A stretch of DNA of 63,101 nucleotides from Halothiobacillus sp. GTDB taxonomy: Bacteria; Pseudomonadota; Gammaproteobacteria; Halothiobacillales; Halothiobacillaceae. Below, piece by piece: positions 47,206 to 55,035 of the stretch. The position numbers and the translations under genes were made by a program. The stretch spans positions 1-63,101 of the forward strand of contig JAGUXT010000019.1 in the NCBI GenBank assembly GCA_020061705.1, in the 5' to 3' direction. Position 1 is the first letter of the stretch. Every line of letters starts with the position of its first letter. The notes beneath the pieces are model-generated. The model did not search any database. It saw nothing but the letters and a program-made list of their open reading frames with translations, and was not told the DNA's origin.

Positions 47206-48111
47206 ATGACACATCCAAAAACCACACTGGAGCAATGGCGCGTCTTGCAGGCTGTGATCGAGCACGGCGGTTACGCGCAGGCCGCAGAAAAATTGCACCG
47301 CAGCCAGTCCTCGGTCAGCTATGCGCTTGCTCGCCTGCAAGACAGTCTGGGGCTCGAGCTGCTGGTGATCGACGGGCGCAAGGCGCGTCTGACTGAAGCG
47401 GGGTGTGCCTTGCTCGAACGCTCGCGTGAAGTGATGGCGAAGGCGCGTGCGCTGGAAGTGCTTGCGTCCACTTTGCATCAGGGCTGGGAGCCGGAGGTGG
47501 GGCTGGCCGTGGATGCCGCTTTTCCGACAGATGTGTTGTTGCAGGTACTGGCGCGTTTTGCCGAGCGCGCGCCGCAGACTCGGGTGCAGCTGCGCGAGGA
47601 GGTGTTGTCCGGCACCGACGAAGTCTGTGTGCAACGCGCGGCCGATCTGGTGATTGGCACGTCGGTTCCGCCCGGATGGCTGGGTGATCGGCTGATGGAG
47701 GTGGAGTTTATTGCCGTTGCGCACCCCCAGCACGCACTGCATCGCCTTGGGCGTGAATTGACGGCGGATGACTTGATGCAGGCTCAGCAAATTGCCGTGC
47801 GCGATTCGGGGCGAGCGAGCCCGCGCGATGGTGGTTGGGTCGGCGCGCCGCTACGCTGGACGGTCACCAGTATGGACACCGCGCTGCGTATGGTGTCCGC
47901 CGGACTGGGGTTTGCCTGGTTGCCGGCACATTTGATTCGCGAGCAGCTGGCCGAAGACAGTCTGCGCATCCTGCCCTTGCGCGAGGGGCGATTCAGCCGC
48001 GCTCCGCTGTTCCTGATTTTTGTGCAGACAGAACACAGCGGACCGGCGATTCGTCTGCTGGCTGATATTTTGCTCGAAGTTGCCGGGGAGATTGAGGGCG
48101 GGACTAGGTAA
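47206..48111 (+). CDS. LysR-family transcriptional regulator
   Basis: A 301-residue regulator. The winged HTH is in HGGYAQAAEKLHRSQSSVSY (about 23-42), and the effector domain spans about 95-295. Divergent from azoR; the LysR rule predicts control of the neighbouring azoR-pirin pair, perhaps in response to quinones or electrophiles. Followed by hairpin-rich DNA (family F) and convergent ubiA. Confidence 0.9.
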   Translation: MTHPKTTLEQWRVLQAVIEHGGYAQAAEKLHRSQSSVSYALARLQDSLGLELLVIDGRKARLTEAGCALLERSREVMAKARALEVLASTLHQGWEPEVGLAVDAAFPTDVLLQVLARFAERAPQTRVQLREEVLSGTDEVCVQRAADLVIGTSVPPGWLGDRLMEVEFIAVAHPQHALHRLGRELTADDLMQAQQIAVRDSGRASPRDGGWVGAPLRWTVTSMDTALRMVSAGLGFAWLPAHLIREQLAEDSLRILPLREGRFSRAPLFLIFVQTEHSGPAIRLLADILLEVAGEIEGGTR

Positions 48112-48113
48112 AT

Positions 48114-48252
48114 GCTGATTTATTCCATCCCTGGAATAAATCAGCTCGCTCATCGCGGTACACGCCCGCGATGGCTCTCACGAATCAAAGACGTACGTCT
48201 TTGTTCGTGTTGGGGCATCCTGCCCCAAACGGGAAGCACTGAATAAATCAGC
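48114..48252. repeat. Family F hairpin-rich element between LysR gene and ubiA
   Basis: GCTGATTTATTC at the left and GAATAAATCAGC at the right are inverted repeats. The left end is itself a hairpin (48115-48144, CTGATTTATTCC with GGAATAAATCAG). A further palindrome centred on GACGTACGTC spans about 48179-48209. It probably terminates transcription from both sides. Only one copy in the window. Confidence 0.65.
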
Positions 48253-48258
48253 GCTTCC

Positions 48259-49143
48259 CTAGAGAATAATGCCTATAAAAACGACCGCGCCGAACCATTG
48301 ATTATTCTTGAAGGCGCGGATGCAGGCGGCGGGGTCGTAGTCACGGATCAGCCACTGTTGCCACAGGCTTAAAGCCGTCGCAACGAGCAGGCCGAGGCCA
48401 AAGATCATGCCCAGGTCGTGTATCCAGCCCACGAGCGCCAGGATCAGCAGGGTGGTCATTTGGAACAGGCCAATGATAAGGCGGTCGTGTTTGCCGAAAA
48501 GAATGGCGGTGGATTTCACGCCGATTTTCAGATCGTCTTCGCGGTCGGCGAGGGCGTACATGGTGTCGTAAGCGATGGTCCAGGTGACGGTGGCGAGAAA
48601 CAGCAGCAGCGCGCTGAGGTTGAATTGCCCGCTTTGCGCGGCATAGGCCATGGGCACAGCCCAGGCGAAGGCGATGCCCAGGTGCAGTTGCGGCAGGGCG
48701 TGGATGCGTTTCATGAACGGGTAACTGGCGGCGAGCAGCAGGCCGACGACGGCGAGTTGTTGGGTGAGCGGGTTGAGCAAAAACACCAGAGCGAAGGCCA
48801 GCAGGCTTAAAACCGCAAACACGGCGAGGGCTTCCCACGGACGAATCAGTCCGGCGGCCAGAGGGCGGTTGCAGGTGCGCGCGACATGCGGGTCGATATG
48901 GCGATCGGCGTAGTCGTTGATGGCGCAACCTGCCGAGCGCATGAGCACGACTCCAGCGATAAATACGCCAAGATTGAGCAGGCTGGGTGTCTCCGGTGCG
49001 GCGGCAAGCCATAGCGCCCACAGGGTCGGCCACAGCAAAAGCAGGGTGCCGACGGGTTTGTCCAGACGGGTGAGTTGGGCGTAGAGTTTAAGGCGTTGCA
49101 GCATGAGTGAGGTTTTTATGGGAAAGATGACTGTATCATCCAT
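48259..49143 (-). CDS. ubiA: 4-hydroxybenzoate octaprenyltransferase
   Basis: Integral membrane prenyltransferase of ubiquinone synthesis. RLDKPVGTLLLLWPTLWALWL starts the fold, and the two Asp-rich Mg sites are NDYADRHIDPHV and YALADREDDLKIGVKSTA. About nine helices. An in-frame ATG 13 codons downstream (49104) gives a length closer to E. coli UbiA and leaves more room for a promoter, so the first 13 residues are doubtful. Divergent from the gamma carbonic anhydrase gene. Confidence 0.93.
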   Translation of the reverse strand: MDDTVIFPIKTSLMLQRLKLYAQLTRLDKPVGTLLLLWPTLWALWLAAAPETPSLLNLGVFIAGVVLMRSAGCAINDYADRHIDPHVARTCNRPLAAGLIRPWEALAVFAVLSLLAFALVFLLNPLTQQLAVVGLLLAASYPFMKRIHALPQLHLGIAFAWAVPMAYAAQSGQFNLSALLLFLATVTWTIAYDTMYALADREDDLKIGVKSTAILFGKHDRLIIGLFQMTTLLILALVGWIHDLGMIFGLGLLVATALSLWQQWLIRDYDPAACIRAFKNNQWFGAVVFIGIIL

Positions 49144-49172
49144 GTTTTGCGAATTTTGGATGATATACGCGC

Positions 49173-49730
49173 ATGACGATTCGAGCTTTTGAGAATTTTA
49201 CACCGCAGCTTGCTCTGGGCGCTTGGGTCGATGACTCCGCCGAGGTGATCGGGCAAGTGGTGCTGGGAGAGGGCAGTTCGATCTGGCCGACGTCCGTTTT
49301 GCGCGGCGATATTAACTGCATTGAGATCGGTGCGCGCACCAATGTGCAGGACGGCTCGGTTATCCACGTCACTCACTCCAGCCGTTTTCACAGGCAAGGG
49401 GCGCCGGTGTGGGTGGGCGATGATGTGACGATTGGGCATCGCGTGGTGCTGCACGCTTGCACCATCGAGTCGCGTAGCCTGATCGGCATGGGCTCTCTGG
49501 TGCTGGATGAAGCGGTGGTGCAGTCGAATGTGATTCTCGGCGCAGGCAGTGTGGTGCCGCCGAAAAAGGTGCTGGAGAGCGGCTTTTTATGGCTGGGGGC
49601 ACCGGCGCGCAAAGTGCGGGCATTGACGGACGAAGAGCTGGATTATCTTGGCTATTCAGCCACGTACTATGCCGAATTGGCGGCGCGGCATCGTGCCAGC
49701 GCCTTGATGAATGCGCCTTACGAGCCATGA
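49173..49730 (+). CDS. Gamma-class carbonic anhydrase-like protein (YrdA type)
   Basis: A 185-residue left-handed beta-helix protein with hexapeptide repeats. Metal-ligand histidines are likely those in VIHVTHSSRFH and TIGHRVVLHACTI. GSVVPPKKVLESGFLWLGAPA precedes the C-terminal helix (LDYLGYSATYYAELAARH). The family includes CamH and YrdA; whether such proteins hydrate CO2 is case dependent. Its stop overlaps the start of the next gene in ATGA. Confidence 0.9.
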   Translation: MTIRAFENFTPQLALGAWVDDSAEVIGQVVLGEGSSIWPTSVLRGDINCIEIGARTNVQDGSVIHVTHSSRFHRQGAPVWVGDDVTIGHRVVLHACTIESRSLIGMGSLVLDEAVVQSNVILGAGSVVPPKKVLESGFLWLGAPARKVRALTDEELDYLGYSATYYAELAARHRASALMNAPYEP

Positions 49731-50479
49731 TGCCGCGTTGCCTGGCAGGTGGTGTATACGGCGTGCTGCTATGGGTTGTCGCTCTGTGGCTGGCTTGGCT
49801 GGCGCTAGCAGCGGTCGAATTTCTTTATCCACTGGCCTATGGCTGGCTGGATATCGGTACAACCTTGCAGACGTATGTGCCGCAAAACCGTTTTGGCAAA
49901 CAGGATTATCCCGTGAGCGATATGGCGCAGCACATGCAGCACTTCGCGGCGATCAGTCATGCGATTCATTTTCAAGGGGCAGGCTTGGCGCAACTGAGTT
50001 ATCACGATGCTCAAGGCAAGGTTTTGGGGCTGTTACTGACGCGCGATGAAGTGCTGCATTTGCAGGATGTAGCGCGTCTGGTCACTGGCGGCATGGCCGT
50101 GGGTGCGGTGGCGACGTTGTTGTGGCTGGCCTGGCTTGTGCCAATGGCAAAACAGGGGTGGCATTTACCGTCGCTGAGCGTGTTATTGCTGGGGAGTGCG
50201 GGCGTATTGGTCGTGCTGGCCGCAGTGCTTTCAGCCTTTGGTTTTGAATCGGTGTTTTACGCACTCCACAGATGGATATTCCCCGCCGATCATGCGTGGT
50301 TTTTTTATTATCAGGATTCGTTGATGAGCAGCTTGATGCAGGCGCCCAATCTGTTTGCCGTGATTGGGGTGGCTTGGTTGGTGTTGAGCCTTATGTTCTT
50401 GTTGTTGCTCCACACAAGCGCTAAATTCCTGCTTCGATATTTTCAGGGCACTTCTATAAACTCGCTGAAGCCGCGCTGA
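49727..50479 (+). CDS. DUF1461-like membrane protein whose C-terminus comes from a repeat
   Basis: Integral membrane protein of about 250 residues with four to five helices and a periplasmic loop (about 35-110: TYVPQNRFGKQDYPVSDMAQH and RDEVLHLQDVARLVTGG). The layout resembles DUF1461 (TIGR01906), of unknown function. The start at 49727 sits in an ATGA overlap with the carbonic anhydrase gene. The last ten codons (GTSINSLKPR) and the stop lie within the family E repeat that begins at 50444, so the original C-terminus may have been replaced. Confidence 0.72.
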   Translation: MMPRCLAGGVYGVLLWVVALWLAWLALAAVEFLYPLAYGWLDIGTTLQTYVPQNRFGKQDYPVSDMAQHMQHFAAISHAIHFQGAGLAQLSYHDAQGKVLGLLLTRDEVLHLQDVARLVTGGMAVGAVATLLWLAWLVPMAKQGWHLPSLSVLLLGSAGVLVVLAAVLSAFGFESVFYALHRWIFPADHAWFFYYQDSLMSSLMQAPNLFAVIGVAWLVLSLMFLLLLHTSAKFLLRYFQGTSINSLKPR

Positions 50480-50587
50480 GTGCGCCAAAATCCGACTCAA
50501 AATGCTCACAAATTGCGTATATGCTGAGCTTTTTCGCCGTATTTTGGCTTGTCATCATCGCCTTGATCAAGTTTATAGAAGTGCCCT
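50444..50587. repeat. Family E TIR element, copy 3 (fused to the DUF1461-like gene)
   Basis: A 144-base element with ends AGGGCACTTCTATAAACTCG and TTTATAGAAGTGCCCT. It shares AAAATGCTCACA and ATTGCGTATATGCTG with copy 1 but lacks about 78 bases of it. Its first 36 bases are read as coding sequence of the upstream gene. Confidence 0.8.
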
Positions 50588-50630
50588 TCAGCTTTAAACA
50601 TGCAAACCGCGTTCTAAAAGGAGAAATAGC

Positions 50631-50756
50631 ATGAAATTTATTCCAGTCGTGGTCGTTTTGAGCGTCAGCATGCTGCTTGCCGCGTGTAATACCGTGGAAG
50701 GTGTCGGCAAGGACATTCAAAGCGGTGGCAAGGCGATTGAAAAGGCGGCCAAGTAA
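50631..50756 (+). CDS. Entericidin-like small lipoprotein
   Basis: A 41-residue lipoprotein. Lipobox LLAAC at residues 15-19 (signal peptide MKFIPVVVVLSVSMLLAAC), then TVEGVGKDIQSGGKAIEKAA, the amphipathic entericidin A/B pattern. AAAAGGAG is well placed before the ATG. Entericidins are short envelope lipoproteins, in E. coli described as an antidote/toxin pair; only one such gene is seen here, so the role is open. Confidence 0.85.
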   Translation: MKFIPVVVVLSVSMLLAACNTVEGVGKDIQSGGKAIEKAAK

Positions 50757-50773
50757 GCGTTCGGTCTGAGCAA

Positions 50774-51190
50774 CTACCCAAGCAGCTTCTTGAGGAATTC
50801 GGCATCCGAGGGGCTGATAGTCGCGCCTTTGGCGAGCAGGGCGATCAAGCGATCCTTGCGTTCGTCCGAGGTTTCCAGGTGCTCGGGGTCAAGGTTGCGG
50901 TGCTGGATGTAAACCCCTTCAAGATACAGGCTGTCCGGGTCGAGGTTGTGCGTGAAAAAGGGCGGCTCCTTTTTCACAATGTGGCGCATGACACGCTTGA
51001 ACATGTCGCGCGCTGGAGTGGGTGTAAGAAAAATATCGGCACCTAGTGCATGCCCCAGATGTTCCTCGACCGGACTCCATGAGTAGGTCGAGTGGCTGAA
51101 TGTCCGCTCGTTGGACAGGTTGTGTTTTGTTCCGTTGATGTGCACGGAAATAAGGTAGTAATTGGGCCTTGTGTGAGGTGTTGTTTTCAT
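50774..51190 (-). CDS. Hypothetical protein
   Basis: A 138-residue soluble protein I do not recognise. It starts NYYLISVHINGTKHNLSN, has a central IVKKEPPFFTHNLDPDSLYL segment and ends with a charged helix (SDERKDRLIALLAKG). No signal peptide or membrane helix. It lies 12 bases upstream of nothing on its own strand except the convergent entericidin end, and 12 bases downstream of the RND permease gene, with which it may share a transcript. Confidence 0.55.
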   Translation of the reverse strand: MKTTPHTRPNYYLISVHINGTKHNLSNERTFSHSTYSWSPVEEHLGHALGADIFLTPTPARDMFKRVMRHIVKKEPPFFTHNLDPDSLYLEGVYIQHRNLDPEHLETSDERKDRLIALLAKGATISPSDAEFLKKLLG

Positions 51191-51202
51191 GCTTTGAGGT
51201 TG

Positions 51203-54200
51203 TTATGTGGCAGTGCCAAACGACTTTCCGTTGCGTTTGACCAGGCCGCGTATCAGTAAATAAAACACAGGGGTCAGCAGTAATCCAAAGAAGGTTACGC
51301 CAAGCATACCGAAGAAGACCGGTGTGCCGATGGCATGACGCATTTCCGCGCCGGCACCGCTGGCGAGTACCAGCGGCACGACCCCGGCAATGAAGGCGAT
51401 GGATGTCATGATGATCGGGCGCAGGCGCAGGCGGCAGGCTTCCAGTGCCGACTCCATGGCGCTCAGGCCGTGATCTTCACGAATCTTGGCAAACTCGACC
51501 AGCAGAATGGCGTTTTTACTCGCAAGCCCGATCAAGACCAATAGCGCCACCTGGGTGAGGATGTTGTTGTCGCCGCCGGTCATTTTCACACCCAGCATGG
51601 CGAACAGGATCACCATCGGCATGATGAGAATGATGGCAAACGGTAGTGACCAGCTTTCATACATCGCCGCCAGCACCAGGAACACCACCAGCACCGAGAT
51701 GGCAAAGATTTGCAGGGTGGTATTGCCGGCGATGATCTGCAAATAGGTTAGTTCGGTCCATTCATAACCCACGCCGGGTGGCAGGGTTTCGGTCATGAGT
51801 TTTTCCATCACGTTGATGACCTCACCGGAACTGGTGCCCGGTGTGGCCGAGCCGTTGATTTCAATCGCAGGGTAGGTGTTGTAACGCACCACGCGATCCG
51901 GACCGGTGAGTTCGGTGATGTCCACGAGGCCGGAGAGCGGCACCATATTGCCTTCAATGTTGCGCGTTTGCAGTTGTCCGATGCTCCGCGCGCCGAGGCG
52001 GTAGTCGCCATCGGCCTGGGCAATCACCTGGTAGGTACGGCCGAACAGGTTGAAGTCGTTGACATAGAGCGAGCCAAGGTTGATTTGCAGCGTGTCGTAG
52101 ATGTTCTGCAAGGGGATGCCGCTCACCAAGGCGCGTTCGGTATCAATTTCGGTGTGCAACTGCGGCACGTTGTTCTGAAAACTGCTGAACAATGCGGTCA
52201 CACCGGGGGTTTGCTTGCTCATGGCGTTGCCTGCGGCCATGACTTGCTTGGCGGCAGCATCCAGCGCATCCAATCCCACGCCGCTGCGATCCTGCACTTG
52301 TAACTTGAAACCGCCGAGTGAACCCAGGCCGCGAATCGGCGGCGGCGGGAACACGGCAACGAAGGCTTCTTCAATACCGCCAAGGCGTTTACGCATCTCC
52401 ATGGCGACGGCATTGGCACTTTGACCCAGCGGGACGCGCTCGCTAAACGGTTTGAGGGGTACAAAAATGGTGGCGGCGTTGGATGTCGGCCCGAAGCTGA
52501 CAATCGACAAGCCGGGGAAGGACACGGCATGAGCCACGCCAGGGGTTTCAAGGATGCGCTGGGTGGCTTCGCGCGTGACAGCGGTGGTGCGTTCGAGCGA
52601 GGATGCGGGCGGTAGCTGGATCACGCCAATTAAATAGCCACGGTCGCCGGGCGGGATAAATCCACCGGGAATGCTCATCAGCGTTTGCCCAGTCAGGTAC
52701 AACAGCCCACCGAAAACAACCAGCACAATCAGACTGATACGCATCAGGCGTTTAACTATGAACACATAGCCGTTGCTGGCCGCGTTGAAGGCGATATTGA
52801 ATAGCTTGAAAAACCAGCCAAACAGCAGGTTGATGAAGCGGGTCACCAGGTCGGGCTTGGCGTCGTGGGCTTTGAGCAGCATACCCGCAAGTGCAGGGCT
52901 CAGGGTCAGGGAGTTGAAGGCGGAAATCAGCGTAGCTGCCGCAATAGTCAGACCAAACTGGCGGTAGAACTCGCCGTTGATGCCGCTAATGAATGAGGAC
53001 GGAATGAACACGGCAGCCAGAACGAGCGAGATGGCGATAATTGGCCCGGTCACTTCCTGCATCGCCATGCGTGCTGCGGCCTTGGGCTCCATACCTTCGC
53101 TGATATGGCGTTCGACGTTTTCGATCACCACGATGGCATCGTCCACCACGATACCGATGGCAAGTACCAGACCGAACAGGGTCAGGGTGTTGATGGAAAA
53201 ACCAAGTGCATTCAACAGGATAAAGGTACCGATGATCGACACCGGCACGGCAATCAACGGAATGATTGCCGCACGCCAGGTTTGCAGGAAGAGCATCACC
53301 ACGATGATGACGAGCAGCAGTGCCTCGAAAAAGGTCAGGATAACCGCGTCAATCGACTGCTGCACAAACTGGGTGGTGTCGTACACGATGCGGTAATCCA
53401 CACCCGCCGGAAAGTTTTGCTTGAGGCGTTCGATGGTCTTTTTCACCGCCTCGGAGGTCGCTAACGCATTGGCACCGGGTCGTAGAAAAATCGGGATGGC
53501 GACGGCGGGCTGATTGTCGAGCGTTGAGCGCAGGGCATAGGTTGCTGCACCAAGCTCAAGCCGTGCCACGTCGCTGAGGCGCACCATCTGGCCATCAGTG
53601 TCGGTTTTGACGATGATGTTGTTGAACTCGTCAACTGAACGCAGGCGGCCTTGCGAGGTCACGGTGAGCTGGAATGCGCTACCGGCGGTACCGGGAGGTT
53701 GACCGACCGAGCCGGCGGCGACCTGGGCATTTTGCGCGCGAATGGCGGCGGCGACATCGCTGGCAGTCAGGCTACGGGCGGCGAGTTGATCGGGATTGAG
53801 CCAGACGCGCATGGCGTATTCGTCCGAGCCGAACACACGCGTGTCACCCACGCCATCCACGCGCTTGAGCTGGTCGCGGATATTGAGCACGGCGTAGTTG
53901 CCAAGGAACAGCGAGTCGTAGCGTTGATCGGGGGAAATTAGGTGGATGACCAGCATCAAGTCCGGCGATTGCTTGCGCGTCACAATGCCCTGGCGGCGCA
54001 CCTCTTCGGGCAGGCGCGGTTCGGCGTTTTGCACCTTGGCCTGCACCTGCATCTGCGCAATGTCGAGGTCGGTGCCGATTTCAAACGTCAGGGTCAGGCT
54101 CATCGAGCCGTCGGCGGTGGACTGCGAGGACATGTACAGCAGGTGCTCAATGCCCACCAGTTCCTGCTCAATCGGCGCAGCCACGGTTTCGGATAGCGTT

Positions 54201-54370
54201 TGCGGGCTGGCACCGGGGTAGCGGGTGCTGACCTGGATGGTGGGCGGCACGACCTCGGGGTATTGCTCGATCGGTAAACTTTTGAGCGAGACCCAGCCGC
54301 CAATTAAAACCAGTGCCGAGAGGACGATGGCGAAAATCGGGCGGTCAACGAAAAAACTGGCAAAACGCAT
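51203..54370 (-). CDS. RND multidrug efflux permease (AcrB/MexF type)
   Basis: Inner-membrane proton antiporter of 1,055 residues. N-terminal FFVDRPIFAIVLSALVLIGG, two large periplasmic loops, twelve helices. The proton-relay aspartates are in GIVVDDAIVVIENVERH near residue 407, and the second half has the conserved TQVALLVLIGLASKNAIL. HAE1-type features, with no metal-specific signs, favour drugs or hydrophobic compounds. The adaptor gene is upstream on the same strand but separated by a toxin-antitoxin module; no outer-membrane channel gene is adjacent. Confidence 0.95.
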   Translation of the reverse strand: MRFASFFVDRPIFAIVLSALVLIGGWVSLKSLPIEQYPEVVPPTIQVSTRYPGASPQTLSETVAAPIEQELVGIEHLLYMSSQSTADGSMSLTLTFEIGTDLDIAQMQVQAKVQNAEPRLPEEVRRQGIVTRKQSPDLMLVIHLISPDQRYDSLFLGNYAVLNIRDQLKRVDGVGDTRVFGSDEYAMRVWLNPDQLAARSLTASDVAAAIRAQNAQVAAGSVGQPPGTAGSAFQLTVTSQGRLRSVDEFNNIIVKTDTDGQMVRLSDVARLELGAATYALRSTLDNQPAVAIPIFLRPGANALATSEAVKKTIERLKQNFPAGVDYRIVYDTTQFVQQSIDAVILTFFEALLLVIIVVMLFLQTWRAAIIPLIAVPVSIIGTFILLNALGFSINTLTLFGLVLAIGIVVDDAIVVIENVERHISEGMEPKAAARMAMQEVTGPIIAISLVLAAVFIPSSFISGINGEFYRQFGLTIAAATLISAFNSLTLSPALAGMLLKAHDAKPDLVTRFINLLFGWFFKLFNIAFNAASNGYVFIVKRLMRISLIVLVVFGGLLYLTGQTLMSIPGGFIPPGDRGYLIGVIQLPPASSLERTTAVTREATQRILETPGVAHAVSFPGLSIVSFGPTSNAATIFVPLKPFSERVPLGQSANAVAMEMRKRLGGIEEAFVAVFPPPPIRGLGSLGGFKLQVQDRSGVGLDALDAAAKQVMAAGNAMSKQTPGVTALFSSFQNNVPQLHTEIDTERALVSGIPLQNIYDTLQINLGSLYVNDFNLFGRTYQVIAQADGDYRLGARSIGQLQTRNIEGNMVPLSGLVDITELTGPDRVVRYNTYPAIEINGSATPGTSSGEVINVMEKLMTETLPPGVGYEWTELTYLQIIAGNTTLQIFAISVLVVFLVLAAMYESWSLPFAIILIMPMVILFAMLGVKMTGGDNNILTQVALLVLIGLASKNAILLVEFAKIREDHGLSAMESALEACRLRLRPIIMTSIAFIAGVVPLVLASGAGAEMRHAIGTPVFFGMLGVTFFGLLLTPVFYLLIRGLVKRNGKSFGTAT

Positions 54371-54373
54371 TGA

Positions 54374-54727
54374 TTAAGTGTCCTGGCGGGGGGCATTGGT
54401 CATGGAAAGCATGGAAAGGACACATGCTTCGAGCGGAGGAAGATGCTTATCTATCACCGTAGCGATGGTGTTTGGGTCAATGTCGCCCAAGTAGTTGTGC
54501 ACGAGGATATTACGAAAGCCGCTGATTTCCCGCCAAGGTATGGCAGGGCACAGCGCTTTTTGTGCATCGGGTACTAACTGGGTCGCCTCGGACAGGGTTT
54601 GCAGATTACGCAAGGCTGCGTCGTACAACACCTCATCCTTCGTCACATCGCCGCGTGTCTGAATACGTCGAATTTTGGCAATGGCATCAAGAATATGTTG
54701 CGCATATACCTGCCAGGACTTGCTCAT
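54374..54727 (-). CDS. HepT-like toxin
   Basis: A 117-residue HEPN-domain protein of the HepT (DUF86) type. The RNase motif R-x4-H-x-Y is visible as RNILVHNY (Arg72, His77, Tyr79). HepT proteins degrade RNA until AMPylated at the Tyr by their MntA partner. It overlaps mntA by four bases and ends three bases before the RND permease start. Confidence 0.88.
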   Translation of the reverse strand: MSKSWQVYAQHILDAIAKIRRIQTRGDVTKDEVLYDAALRNLQTLSEATQLVPDAQKALCPAIPWREISGFRNILVHNYLGDIDPNTIATVIDKHLPPLEACVLSMLSMTNAPRQDT

Positions 54728-55014
54728 AGCGCCACGGCCTCATTGAGAACGTGCTCACGAATGTGTCGATTGAGTTCATGTTCGGGTATCAGATCAATGC
54801 GGCATTGCAGTAAATCGGCGAGTTTTTCTGCGAGGGGTAGGCGCTGGGCAAAAAGGTCATATCCGCGTGGAAATTCCACTAGAAAATCGATGTCACTGTC
54901 GGCGCGTTCCTCTCCTCTGGCCACGGAGCCGAATACGCGAAAATGCCGGGCGCCGAATTGTTCACCCAGCGCCAAAATACTGGCTTTATGGGCTCGAAGT
55001 TGTTCCATCTGCAT
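54724..55014 (-). CDS. MntA-like nucleotidyltransferase antitoxin
   Basis: A 96-residue minimal nucleotidyltransferase. The active site GS-x(10)-DxD is seen as GSVARGEERADSDID (residues 29-43), with a further Asp in CRIDLI near 73. It adds AMP to HepT, which silences it. It precedes hepT in a four-base overlap, and starts 21 bases after the adaptor gene. Confidence 0.88.
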   Translation of the reverse strand: MQMEQLRAHKASILALGEQFGARHFRVFGSVARGEERADSDIDFLVEFPRGYDLFAQRLPLAEKLADLLQCRIDLIPEHELNRHIREHVLNEAVAL

Positions 55015-55035
55015 GTTTAGAAGCTCCAGCGTTGC

